Assembly (NCBI RefSeq): GCF_937770335.1
Contig: NZ_CALJHY010000003.1
Coordinates: 620,001-684,000, forward strand
Reading direction: 5' to 3'
DNA from: an uncultured Glaciecola sp.
GTDB lineage: Bacteria; Pseudomonadota; Gammaproteobacteria; Enterobacterales; Alteromonadaceae
Length of the DNA stretch: 64,000 nt
The stretch's first letter is position 1. Every line of letters begins with the position of its first letter. Under the pieces are notes generated by a model. The model worked only from the letters and a program-made list of their open reading frames with translations, searched no databases and was not told the DNA's origin. Positions 19,260-28,424 of the stretch are shown piece after piece. Made by a program: the position numbers and the translations under genes.

Positions 19260-21764
19260 TTACTGAAAGTATTGACCGTAAAAACGACCAGCCGTAACAG
19301 CATATTCTGCACGAGTCACTTTATAGCCCGGGTCGAACGCTGCAGTAACTTGCGGCTCCAAATCGAACGGGCCTTGAATCAATCCAAAGTTAACATTCAA
19401 CAATGAAAGTTGAATTGCAAGTTGCACATACCCTTTCATATCGTCAGGGATACTATCTTGGTCTGCTAACACGATACTCTGACCTTTGAAGTCAACGATA
19501 ATATCATCGTTAGGATCAAAGGCTGTAGCAGCTGACTCTAGCCCTAGCACCTGCACTAGGCTGTAAGCAATATCTAGCTTAGATACACTGTTTTTAGGTG
19601 CAAAATTTCCACCTTCGCTAAGCATAATTGGTTTCTGGTCATTAACGCTGCCTTTCAATGCACTACCCGCAACCGAGACAGATTCAATAAACGCTTTGTA
19701 TGTATTTGGCACTGAAGTAAGATTTGGCTGTGTTTCGTTGTCCAGATCTCGGTATTGACGAACACCGCCGCTCATTACCAATGACTTAGCTAAGTCTTTG
19801 CGTTTTAATCTCGCGTCCGGGCGGAAACCACGGTCATTGAAACCATCCATTAATCGCTCACTAACGGCATACTGGATCGCATTTTCATAAGGATGACCCT
19901 CTATGTCGTCTATGCCTTCGAAACTGACCAAATCTTCAAATGTGACAGTAACGTCGAAGAAGTCAGGTGACATTGGACCATTGGTCAAGCCAAGTGGATC
20001 AGGATTAACACCAGACAACGACGTCAGACCGTCAACACGAATAGTCCACTCACCTTCCATCGCAGGTGCAGCAACACGCATGCTAGTTCCAAGCACAGGT
20101 AAAGTTAGATTGCCAAAGTATTCTGTGCCTTGTGGGTCAATCAGCACTAATTTAGATGTATTAGCAAAAGTATCTGCCGACGCTTTTACCCAAAGCGCTT
20201 CAGGATGAACATCAAATGAAACTTCATTTTGCAGTCCTAATAACTCTGTAGAACCTACTGGCGTTGCCCAAATCGTTTCTGTAAAGGTTATGTCACTAAT
20301 TTTAACTAATGTATTAGCGTTAAATTCTTTACCGCGCAGGTTATTAACCGTTACCTTATGGTCCATATCAAAGTTTTTGGCTGCTGCAACTGCAGCACGG
20401 GCGTTAACATATCCAGCGCCTACTTCATAACGTTCGTAACCAGGCATATTGGTAGCCGACTCTTGCAATAGTCTTTTGATTGTAAGGTTATCCAGCGCAG
20501 GATTCGCTTCTAACATTAACGCAATTATTCCAGCAACATGAGGAGCCGCCATAGACGTACCAGAGATCATAGTATAAAACGGTACATGAGATGCATCCAT
20601 CGCGTCTAGATCATCTTCGCCGCCATTAGCAGCAGCATTAGTAACCGCGCGAGTAGAGATGATATCTACACCAGGAGCGACTATGCTAATTTCATTGTTA
20701 TACGTCCACTCGCTGCCGTCGGGCATAGTGAAATCGCCTGATTCGAACTTGTAACCGCGCGAAGAAAAACCAGCAAGAGTGCCGTCTTTTTCACCTGCGC
20801 CAATAGACATTCCCCAAGGAATTTGTGCGTGAGGGTTGTGAGTGTCTTCACCTGAACCTGAGTTACCAGCGGCAAAAACAGATAATATACCTACTGTATG
20901 CGCTTTATATGACGCAACAGAAACTGGACCAGCAGGGTCATACTTGCCACTTGAACCCCATGAATTACTCATTACACGAAGCGGAGTATCGTAGCTAAAT
21001 ACGTTATTAATAGCATAGTCATAAGCGCCTATAGTATCAAGAATAGCAATCACGGCACCAGAACCATAACCGACTAGCTTAGCATCAGGAGCAGCACCTG
21101 CGTATTTGCCGTCTGACATAACACCCAATCCTCCAATTGTGCCCGCACAATGTGTGCCGTGGCCTGAATTAGTATCAGTGTTAGGTTGATTTTTAATTAT
21201 TAGACCTTCGGTAACGCCACCCGTTCTTAATGCACTTGCATGGGTAAGTCCTTGGACATTATCGATAACTTTATCGCCAAAAAATAAATCTTGGTGAGTA
21301 GCGTCGATGCCTGAATCGTTAACCATCAGGGTGACACCCTTACCGGTGTATTCAATTTCGTTAGTCGCGAGAAAGTCTTCACCTTGTATTGAATCTACGC
21401 CGGTAATTCTGCGTGCATCAGAATTGAAGTATTCAAGCTGACGATTTAACCATACCGACCTTACATCGCCGCGTTGAGCAATTGCTTGAATTTGTTCTAG
21501 ATTGGCCACTACACCAATAATAGGAACTGAAGCAAACTGAACAGCCTGGCTAATACCTAGTCCAGAAAGTGATTCAAGTTGAGCTTTCGATACAGGCTCT
21601 AACTGATTATAAGTTACGACAGCCATAACAGTTTGAGTACCGGCCATAGTCGGCAATAACTCAGATAATTGCTCACCAATGACAGCTTCAGCAAAAGCTG
21701 TGGATGGCATGGTTAATGCCATGGTTGCGGCGGCTATTGCACTTAAGGTAAATTTTTTCATCAC
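19260..21764 (-). CDS. Secreted subtilisin-like serine protease with SLH-like C-terminus (copy 2)
   Basis: An 834-residue S8-family peptidase, a collinear paralogue of the one at 10233-12746. It has a signal peptide (MKKFTLSAIAAATMALTMPS and on to AFA-E), an I9-like propeptide, and the triad D150, H202 and S404 with N301 (VNDSGID, GHGTHCAG, SGTSMAAPHVAG, AAGNSGSGE). The C-terminal third carries SLH-like repeats (GIDDIEGHPYENAIQYAV, then FRPDARLKRKDLAKSLV). The linker between protease and SLH regions differs most from copy 1, which suggests different substrates or exposure. The ATG at 21764 is followed by a second ATG; either gives the same signal peptide. It sits at the other edge of the signalling operon with the same upstream palindrome. 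Confidence 0.9.
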   Translation of the reverse strand: MMKKFTLSAIAAATMALTMPSTAFAEAVIGEQLSELLPTMAGTQTVMAVVTYNQLEPVSKAQLESLSGLGISQAVQFASVPIIGVVANLEQIQAIAQRGDVRSVWLNRQLEYFNSDARRITGVDSIQGEDFLATNEIEYTGKGVTLMVNDSGIDATHQDLFFGDKVIDNVQGLTHASALRTGGVTEGLIIKNQPNTDTNSGHGTHCAGTIGGLGVMSDGKYAGAAPDAKLVGYGSGAVIAILDTIGAYDYAINNVFSYDTPLRVMSNSWGSSGKYDPAGPVSVASYKAHTVGILSVFAAGNSGSGEDTHNPHAQIPWGMSIGAGEKDGTLAGFSSRGYKFESGDFTMPDGSEWTYNNEISIVAPGVDIISTRAVTNAAANGGEDDLDAMDASHVPFYTMISGTSMAAPHVAGIIALMLEANPALDNLTIKRLLQESATNMPGYERYEVGAGYVNARAAVAAAKNFDMDHKVTVNNLRGKEFNANTLVKISDITFTETIWATPVGSTELLGLQNEVSFDVHPEALWVKASADTFANTSKLVLIDPQGTEYFGNLTLPVLGTSMRVAAPAMEGEWTIRVDGLTSLSGVNPDPLGLTNGPMSPDFFDVTVTFEDLVSFEGIDDIEGHPYENAIQYAVSERLMDGFNDRGFRPDARLKRKDLAKSLVMSGGVRQYRDLDNETQPNLTSVPNTYKAFIESVSVAGSALKGSVNDQKPIMLSEGGNFAPKNSVSKLDIAYSLVQVLGLESAATAFDPNDDIIVDFKGQSIVLADQDSIPDDMKGYVQLAIQLSLLNVNFGLIQGPFDLEPQVTAAFDPGYKVTRAEYAVTAGRFYGQYFQ

Positions 21765-21841
21765 TTTACTCGCTCTAATTATTAAAAGAATTCAAACAAT
21801 TTGTTGGCCTGAGTCTAGCGAGATAGCAGATGTTTAGAAAT

Positions 21842-21855
21842 AGGGGGTTCCCCCT
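21842..21855 (-). promoter_or_regulatory. Palindromic operator candidate, copy B
   Basis: On the minus strand this reads AGGGG-GAAC-CCCCT followed by ATTTC, 77 bases before the ATG of the second subtilase. It is identical over 19 bases to copy A. There is no T run after it, so a terminator is unlikely. Confidence 0.6.
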
Positions 21856-22094
21856 GTTTGATTACCAATAAAATTGCTTATCCGCGACGCGGAAAATGAT
21901 CTTTCTAATTGCCCTTTTATTTGGCTGAGTATCTATCTAAATAGAGACATCCCTGCATAAAATCTATGACCGTGTAGCTTTACTTATAATGTGTTTGTAA
22001 GTACCAAAAACACGCTTAAAAAATTAGATGATATTGAAATTATTGGGATGGGAATCTTTATTGCTGGTATGGCAACGACTTACCATATATTTAG

Positions 22095-22295
22095 GACGTA
22101 AGAAACCGAATGGGACCTTTTCTGCAACAACATACCAGTATGGCCACTGGTTTAGATAGGCCGCACAGCGAACATCTTCAAAGACTTAAGGCATGCAAAG
22201 ATCGTGATGTCGATCTGGCCACTCGTATCTTGAGCGAACATATTACGACTACCCAACAAGCGCTTTTGTCTTTTATACGATGCTCATCAAAATAA
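22095..22295 (+). pseudogene. Remnant of a GntR-family (FCD domain) regulator
   Basis: The frame after the stop at 22092 reads through RPHSEHLQRLKACKDRDVDL and ILSEHITTTQQALLSFI. This is the pattern of the last helices of FCD-type GntR regulators (EH..L..A...RD...A......HI). The DNA-binding domain and most of the ligand domain are missing, and upstream DNA has stops in this frame. I read it as a decayed fragment left beside the protease island. The end of the frame (RCSSK) may be altered. Confidence 0.6.
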
Positions 22296-22325
22296 AAAGG
22301 CACCCATGTAGAAGGAATGCCTTTT
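22294..22325 (+). terminator. Possible terminator after the regulator remnant
   Basis: AAAAGGCA and TGCCTTTT pair across a 15-base loop right at the stop of the FCD remnant. The loop is long and the T run short, so support is moderate. Confidence 0.4.
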
Positions 22326-22374
22326 ACTTCACTAATAACATAAAAAGTAAATTTAATGATTGGTTTAGCAAAGC

Positions 22375-22863
22375 CTAATTTTTGCTCAGTATATTTTGTT
22401 TATTAACTATCATCTGATTGCGTCCCACCATGTTTTGAAAATTACTGAATCTGCTAGCTGCATCTAAATCTTCAAGACTCGCATCTAAATTACCCAAAAC
22501 ATAATGCATCATTGCGCGATTATTATAGGAAATAACAGAGGCTTTGCCCGTGTTAACTGCTGCGTTGCAGTATTCGTTAGCTTGTTGCATGTCTTCTATC
22601 GCTAAGTAGGCGACACACAAGTTATCAAGAAGTGGTTTACGCAAAGACGCAATTGACGTTTTAGCCAAACCCGCCTTGCTTTTACGGATACCCTGTTCAA
22701 ATTTACCTGATTCGATTTCTCGCACACCGATAACTTCAGCAACACTGGTTTTTACCATTAGTCGAGATCCAGATGCTACATCAGTCGCTGATGCTTGGCT
22801 TAACGGCATCATCATTAGCATAGCTAAGACCACTGGAGAGATTGATTGAATTGCTTTTTTCAT
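22375..22863 (-). CDS. Small secreted TPR-like protein
   Basis: A 162-residue protein with a signal peptide (MKKAIQSISPVVLAMLMMMP to about ASA). The mature part is helical with two TPR-like pairs (LLDNLCVAYLAIEDMQQANEYC and ISYNNRAMMHYVLGNLDASLED, each quoted in part). It is probably periplasmic and binds another protein. It is divergently transcribed from the winged-helix-TPR regulator at 23089, with a 225-bp shared promoter region, which suggests that regulator controls it. I know no precise function. Confidence 0.75.
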   Translation of the reverse strand: MKKAIQSISPVVLAMLMMMPLSQASATDVASGSRLMVKTSVAEVIGVREIESGKFEQGIRKSKAGLAKTSIASLRKPLLDNLCVAYLAIEDMQQANEYCNAAVNTGKASVISYNNRAMMHYVLGNLDASLEDLDAASRFSNFQNMVGRNQMIVNKQNILSKN

Positions 22864-23088
22864 AATGTTCTACCTTTATACCTGCATTAGTGATTAACGC
22901 TTTACCGTTATTGATTCATGTTTACTGATGCGACTTGCTTGCGCCGAATCTGTTTCAACAGTATGGTTACCTAACAGCAAAAATTCCTGAGGAACAACAG
23001 ATAAAAACCTGATGAAAATGTGATGGAAAACTGATTTTGGTGTTCAAACCCTGAAATAATAGGCTAGGAATTAAGTGGGACAAGATAA

Positions 23089-25191
23089 TTGATAGAACAA
23101 GCGCTACCTGAAAATGGTTATTTCGGTTTAGGAGACTACTATGTTGATGTGGGCGATCATCGGGTGTTTCATGATGGTCAGAGTCGTCACTTAGAGCCAA
23201 AAGCCATGCATGTGCTATATCAGCTAGCTTTATGTGCCGGCGAGACAGTTAGTCGACAAGAGTTAATGGACCAAGTATGGCATGGACGAGTTGTGGTTGA
23301 GGATGCCCTAACACGGATCATCTCACAGCTTCGTCTTACCCTAGACGATAGTAAAATGCGTCAGGTAATCCAAACGGTGCCTAAAAAGGGCTATCGTCTA
23401 GCGTCAGATGTTATTTGGTTAACCAGACAGGAATTTATTAAACTCAGCACAAAAAATAATGCAGGCACGGGTTTAGCCCCATCATTTAACAAAGGCAAAA
23501 TTGCAGCTCTGATCACCTCCTGCATATTACTTGCTTTACTGATATTTTCTTTATTACCAAAAACGTCTGATTCGCAGGACTCAATAGCCGGAGCACTTAC
23601 TCAGGATATTGAAAAAAATAACGCAATAACAGAAACGACTATCGCATTTTTACCTTGGCGAAATCTTACCGGTGAAGAGCGTAATGACTACCTAGCCGAG
23701 ATGCTCCCAGAAGAGCTTTCGATTACTCTGGCCCAATCGGATAGCGTGACCGTGCTAGCGCACTATTCTTCGCTTGCCCTTGCTAAAGATCCCCAAGCAT
23801 TAGATTCTCTCGGGGAACACGCGGAACTAGAGTATTGGGTAGAGGGTAGTATTACACAAGCGAATGAGCGCATTCGAGTTTTGGTGCGATTAGTTGAAAA
23901 GCAGAGTAGTAATGCGATTTGGTCCGAAGTGTATGAAGATGACATGCAGCAACTACTGACCTTAAATACTCGGATCGTCTCGGATATTAATGTACAGCTG
24001 TTTGGACAAAACGCACAAGCTAATTTTACAACCGCTGCCGACAGCGTCGATATTAATGCTTATCAAGCTTATCTGCAGGGCAATTATTGGTGGATGAATG
24101 GAAAAACCAGTGAATGGTTTTCTCGAGCAGAAGCATCATTCTTAAGCGCAACTCAGTTAGCCCCTAATTTTGCCGAGGCATTTGGGAGTTTAGCGTTTAT
24201 CTACGCGAGATATAATTATCATGATATCTATATGGGAAAAGCCGTCGCTGTTGAAAAAGCCACTGCGGCTATTGAAGAAGCTTTACAACTTGATCCTAAT
24301 GAGATTAATGCCCTCCTTGCTGGCGCATTATTGGCTATTGAAGACTTACAATTTGATGAGGCCGAGCAATTAATTAATCGGGCATTAATTATAGATGCCT
24401 CAAATACCCGAGGCCTCTATGTCTATTCAGAGCTGGCCTTGGCCAAAAATGAGTTTGACGTAGCGCTCATTTTTGCAGATAAAGCATTAAGAATAGATCC
24501 TCTATCTCCTTGGATAAATGTAAACAAAGCCATTGTGCACTTTTGGCGTAATGAGATGGATAAAGCGCTTGGTGCAGTCGACAACGCAATCGACATTGAT
24601 GGAAATTACACTTGGGCTTATGTTTGGAAAGCCAAAATACTCAGTCAAAGAGGAGATATTTCAGGCGCTATCGAGGCAATGAGAGCCTGTTTAGAAATTG
24701 ATGATGGCTCGCCTGTAAATAGCATTTACTTGGCGAGCCTATATACCGAGGCTGGCATGCTTGAACAAGCTGAAATATGGTTTGCGCACACTGCATCGCT
24801 TTATGGCGATTCTCCAGACGCTAGATTTTGGCAAAGCTACCTAAGCTTTATCAAACCACAAGATAATCCTGACATCGCTTTGAGGCTTTTAAATCAAGTC
24901 ACTATAAAGACGACTCGATTTTTTAGTTTAGTACCTTTGCATAAGGCCTTACTCTCATCACAACCCACGTTGATAAAGCAAGCATTGCCTCAGTTCCTGT
25001 CATTTATTGAGCGCCCTAACCAATCAGGATTTTGGGTCAACCACCATAATCAATACAGCGCTTACGCCGCTTTGGCATTGATGCAACAGCTAGACAAGGC
25101 TGAATATCAGCAAAAATTAGATTTACTAAGTGCTCAAATTAAGATTTTTGAGGATAGAGTCGCTTTGCCACTGCCTCCCGATATAAAGTAA
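23089..25191 (+). CDS. ToxR/CadC-like winged-helix transmembrane regulator with TPRs
   Basis: A 700-residue regulator. The N-terminal OmpR-type winged helix (about 10-103) includes HLEPKAMHVLYQLALCAGE and KKGYRL. A membrane helix follows (IAALITSCILLALLIFSLLP, about 138-158). A TolB/FlgO-like domain (TIAFLPWRNLTGEERNDYLA to VEGSITQANERIRVLV) and a TPR array complete the periplasmic part. Transcription is expected from the membrane, as in CadC and ToxR. The start is TTG at 23089, chosen because the winged helix begins almost at once; no strong ribosome site is visible. A hairpin terminator lies about 110 bp downstream. Confidence 0.88.
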   Translation: MIEQALPENGYFGLGDYYVDVGDHRVFHDGQSRHLEPKAMHVLYQLALCAGETVSRQELMDQVWHGRVVVEDALTRIISQLRLTLDDSKMRQVIQTVPKKGYRLASDVIWLTRQEFIKLSTKNNAGTGLAPSFNKGKIAALITSCILLALLIFSLLPKTSDSQDSIAGALTQDIEKNNAITETTIAFLPWRNLTGEERNDYLAEMLPEELSITLAQSDSVTVLAHYSSLALAKDPQALDSLGEHAELEYWVEGSITQANERIRVLVRLVEKQSSNAIWSEVYEDDMQQLLTLNTRIVSDINVQLFGQNAQANFTTAADSVDINAYQAYLQGNYWWMNGKTSEWFSRAEASFLSATQLAPNFAEAFGSLAFIYARYNYHDIYMGKAVAVEKATAAIEEALQLDPNEINALLAGALLAIEDLQFDEAEQLINRALIIDASNTRGLYVYSELALAKNEFDVALIFADKALRIDPLSPWINVNKAIVHFWRNEMDKALGAVDNAIDIDGNYTWAYVWKAKILSQRGDISGAIEAMRACLEIDDGSPVNSIYLASLYTEAGMLEQAEIWFAHTASLYGDSPDARFWQSYLSFIKPQDNPDIALRLLNQVTIKTTRFFSLVPLHKALLSSQPTLIKQALPQFLSFIERPNQSGFWVNHHNQYSAYAALALMQQLDKAEYQQKLDLLSAQIKIFEDRVALPLPPDIK

Positions 25192-25302
25192 ACGTAAAAA
25201 GAGCATACGTCTCCACGATGGTTCGACATTTCGCAAGCAAAGTTTATGTATACATCATGTGAACATTGGGAAGTAACCAAAACACAAAAACTAGGGAAAG
25301 TC

Positions 25303-25327
25303 AGTCAGTTAAGCTGACTAGTTTTTT
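25303..25327 (+). terminator. Probable terminator after the winged-helix regulator
   Basis: AGTCAG (25303-25308) pairs with CTGACT (25314-25319) across a five-base loop, followed by AG and a run of seven T. Confidence 0.55.
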
Positions 25328-25367
25328 TGAATCCCCCCAAAACATAATTCAGGATAAATGAGTAATT

Positions 25368-25805
25368 ATGGCTAAAAGCAATCCAATTTTTAAGATAGAA
25401 AGTTTCGGTATATATGATGGCTTTAATGGTGCCGGTAAGTCATTACCTAAAATCAATCAGCACACCGCCGTTATTCCAGCAGAAATAGATATTGAATTTG
25501 GGTTGACCCTCAGTGCAAAGCAAGCAAAAGGCATTACACTTAATTGGTATATTAAGCATCCAAATATTTGCGACAAAAAAGGAAGGGAAATGGCCCCTTT
25601 CGAAGGCAACGTAATAGTACGAAACAACGACTGGCGGTTTTATCTCGGTGATACTATTTGGCTACCCGTTGACGATAAAGCCGGTAACTGGCACATGTAT
25701 ATTGAATACAACAATAATGTGGTGGCGGAGCAGACTTTCGATGTGACGCTGGATGATTTAGAGAGTCAGAACGAACGTATGTTTTGGAAAAGTCGCGGTT
25801 TCTAG
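25368..25805 (+). CDS. DUF3859-like protein
   Basis: A 145-residue beta-rich protein without signal peptide. The layout (FKIESFGIYDGFNG, then FGLTLSAKQAKGITLNWYIKHP, then DTIWLPVDDKAGNWHMYIEY) matches my memory of the DUF3859 family, whose function is unknown. It could be a small binding protein acting on a cytoplasmic partner. The next gene, a DUF1704 peptidase, is 180 bp downstream; a functional link is not shown. Confidence 0.65.
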   Translation: MAKSNPIFKIESFGIYDGFNGAGKSLPKINQHTAVIPAEIDIEFGLTLSAKQAKGITLNWYIKHPNICDKKGREMAPFEGNVIVRNNDWRFYLGDTIWLPVDDKAGNWHMYIEYNNNVVAEQTFDVTLDDLESQNERMFWKSRGF

Positions 25806-25986
25806 CCACTGCTTCCAGTTTTTATTAGTCAAATGTACAACCCGTAGATACGATTAATCATAAAATTAGATGTCTCACGCTCATATACAAATTGGTCTGT
25901 ATCAACGTTAATAACGTTGAATGTATGCACGCTAAATGTGAAAGTTTTCTAAAAAAGCATTACCACTAAAAATCAAAGGATAAAAC

Positions 25987-27141
25987 GTGACAGAGGTCAT
26001 TCAAGGTAACCCACAAATTTCGCAAGAATTAATTGAATTCGACAATGAGTTTTACAACATCACAAAAACAATCAACATTCTAAGTGCAGTAAACCCAACT
26101 AACTTTGACCAACAAAAAAGAAGCTTCTTTGATAGCCACTTTTCGATTGAGCCTGAGTTCACTTATGAAGGAAGCAAATTAGACGTATTTGCTACCAAAA
26201 GAAGGTTGTTAAACTTACCTCTTGAAAAGGTTGTTGATGAAGACCTCACTGAAATTTACGCTGACACAATCGATAGCTATTTAGACAAGGTAGACCAATT
26301 TAACTCTATTGGTACTCACGACTTCATTTACGATTCGCTTCGCTACTTTGGCGAACCAACACAAAAAGATATCGGTAACGCAAAATTCATCCTACATTTA
26401 CCGGGTAATTTAAATGAGGAAAACGAGGAAATTTTAGCGTTTGAGGAAATCAAAAAGATATTAATCGAATTTGCTGAAAATAATAACCTACCCTATAACC
26501 TCAGAGTCGAAGAAAACATGATCGCTAATGCTTTGGTATCGGGAAATACAATTAAGCTAAATAAGAATGCAAGGCTTTCGGTAAGCGACACCAATGCTTT
26601 AGCACACCATGAAATTGGCGTGCATTTAGTCACCACATTAAACGCGAGACAGCAACCACTAAGAATTTTAGAGATCGGTAATCCGCTGAATACCATGACA
26701 CAAGAAGGTTTGGCTATTTTAAGTGAGTACTTGTCAGACAATTTAACCATTAAACGTTTGAAGATATTGGCTTTGCGGGTAGTTGCAGTGCAATCTATGA
26801 TAAAAGAAAAAAGCTTCAGAAAAAGTTTTTCACTGCTCAAAGAGGAATATGGTGCGAGCAATGACATTGCATTTGCTGTGTGTTCGCGGATATACAGAGG
26901 TGGCGGTTTTGTAAAAGATTATTTATACATGCAAGGCTTTCATAAAATGCTTAATGCATATGAAAACGAACCCAATTTTAATTTACTATTGGCGGGCAAA
27001 ACATCCATTGATTACTTACCACAAATTAGCAGATTAATAGACCGAGGCATCCTGCATAAGCCTCAGTATGTTTCTAATATATTTCAAAACCCAACTAGTT
27101 TAAGCGAAATTAAGCAGTATATTGCGCACGCAATAAAGTAA
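25987..27141 (+). CDS. QEGLA-motif metallopeptidase-like protein (DUF1704)
   Basis: A 384-residue member of the family named after its QEGLA motif (residues 239-243). The zinc-binding signature is HEIGVH at 208-213, where the family usually shows HEIGTH. The eukaryotic relatives (KIAA0895L/MATCAP) are tubulin carboxypeptidases, so a zinc protease that trims C-terminal residues is likely. The older label about flavohemoglobin expression is not informative. The GTG start has AAAGGA five bases ahead. It is cytoplasmic, with no signal peptide; the substrate is unknown. Confidence 0.85.
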   Translation: MTEVIQGNPQISQELIEFDNEFYNITKTINILSAVNPTNFDQQKRSFFDSHFSIEPEFTYEGSKLDVFATKRRLLNLPLEKVVDEDLTEIYADTIDSYLDKVDQFNSIGTHDFIYDSLRYFGEPTQKDIGNAKFILHLPGNLNEENEEILAFEEIKKILIEFAENNNLPYNLRVEENMIANALVSGNTIKLNKNARLSVSDTNALAHHEIGVHLVTTLNARQQPLRILEIGNPLNTMTQEGLAILSEYLSDNLTIKRLKILALRVVAVQSMIKEKSFRKSFSLLKEEYGASNDIAFAVCSRIYRGGGFVKDYLYMQGFHKMLNAYENEPNFNLLLAGKTSIDYLPQISRLIDRGILHKPQYVSNIFQNPTSLSEIKQYIAHAIK

Positions 27142-27161
27142 TTACAGTCAATACAAGCGCA

Positions 27162-28424
27162 CTACTTCCGTTTTGAAGCACTGCGTTTCTTTGCTTTAAC
27201 TCTATCACCCGTAATCTCTGTTTTACTGATTTTGTTGGTTTTGCTAGGGCGACCACTCTTTGAAATACTTTTTAACAAACTTTGACGGTTGCTCACTTCA
27301 AACCCTTTCTTTACAACTCGTCTTATCGGAGTACCAATAAGGGTTTCAATGCGACTTATTGTGCGCTCTTCTTCACGACTCACAAATGAGATTGCATTCC
27401 CTGAGTTTCCGGCACGGCCAGTACGACCGATTCGGTGAACATAATCTTCAGGCAAATAAGGCAGATTATAATTAACCACAAAATCCAAACCTTGAATGTC
27501 GAGCCCTCGAGCTGCCACTTCAGTAGAAATTAACACTTGAAGCTTTGCTGACTTAAAATCAGCCAATGCGCGGCGACGTGAGCCTTGGCTTTTATCACCG
27601 TGACAAACTGCGGCATCAATCTTACTGTGTTTAAGTGCAGCCATTAGCTTGTCAGCTTGCTCTTTTGTACTAGTAAAAACCAACACTTGAAACCAATTCT
27701 GTTCTTTCAGTAAAGCCTTAAATAAATCAATTTTGCGTGACTCTTCAACCGGGTACATTACATGATTTACGGTATCAGCAGCTGCGTTAGCTCTACTTAC
27801 TCGAATTTCAGTGTGGTTATTTAAGATTTTGTGACACAGCTCATTAACGGCAGGTGAACTGGTTGCTGAGTATAAAAGAGTTTGGCGACTTTTCGCCGTG
27901 TGCTGCATAATTTTGCTTACATCAGCAATAAAACCCATGTCTAGCATGCGATCTGCTTCATCAAGCACAACAAACTCTGCATTAGCCAAAGTCACATTAT
28001 TTAATGCCATGTGCTCGAGCAAACGACCAGGCGTTGAAATAAGAACATCAATTCCTTTTTTGAGTTTGCTCATTTGCCCAGCCATTTTTACGCCACCGTA
28101 TAATGCGGTAACCGTTAATGATGTAAATTGAGCATAGCTTCCAATTGTTTCAGCAAGCTGTTCAGCCAGCTCTCTTGTTGGCGTTAAAATAAGCGCTCTT
28201 GGGCTACTTGAAATAGTCTCTTTAGGCGTATCTAGCATTTGCTGTAAAATAGGCAGACCAAAGGCGGCGGTTTTACCCGTGCCCGTTTGAGCATGCACAA
28301 GCAAATCTTTGCCGCGACGCGCTTTTACTATTGATAATTCTTGAACTGGCGTCATTTCGCTGTAACCACAAGCTTCAATAGCTTGCTCAAGAGATGGATG
28401 TAAACCTAAAGTTGAAAATTTCAT
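27162..28424 (-). CDS. rhlE: DEAD-box RNA helicase, RhlE-like
   Basis: ATP-dependent RNA helicase (420 aa) with the Q motif (FSTLGLHPSLEQAIEACGY), motif I AQTGTGKT, DEAD in VVLDEADRMLDMGF, SAT in LLYSATSS, and HRIGRTGRAG. The C-terminal tail after about residue 365 is rich in Lys, Arg and Ser (KAKKRSASKRK), which may bind RNA. The family acts in ribosome assembly and RNA decay, often important in the cold. The open frame extends 26 codons further, but AGAGGA lies six bases ahead of the ATG at 28424 and MKFSTLGLHPS is the family start. Confidence 0.92.
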   Translation of the reverse strand: MKFSTLGLHPSLEQAIEACGYSEMTPVQELSIVKARRGKDLLVHAQTGTGKTAAFGLPILQQMLDTPKETISSSPRALILTPTRELAEQLAETIGSYAQFTSLTVTALYGGVKMAGQMSKLKKGIDVLISTPGRLLEHMALNNVTLANAEFVVLDEADRMLDMGFIADVSKIMQHTAKSRQTLLYSATSSPAVNELCHKILNNHTEIRVSRANAAADTVNHVMYPVEESRKIDLFKALLKEQNWFQVLVFTSTKEQADKLMAALKHSKIDAAVCHGDKSQGSRRRALADFKSAKLQVLISTEVAARGLDIQGLDFVVNYNLPYLPEDYVHRIGRTGRAGNSGNAISFVSREEERTISRIETLIGTPIRRVVKKGFEVSNRQSLLKSISKSGRPSKTNKISKTEITGDRVKAKKRSASKRK

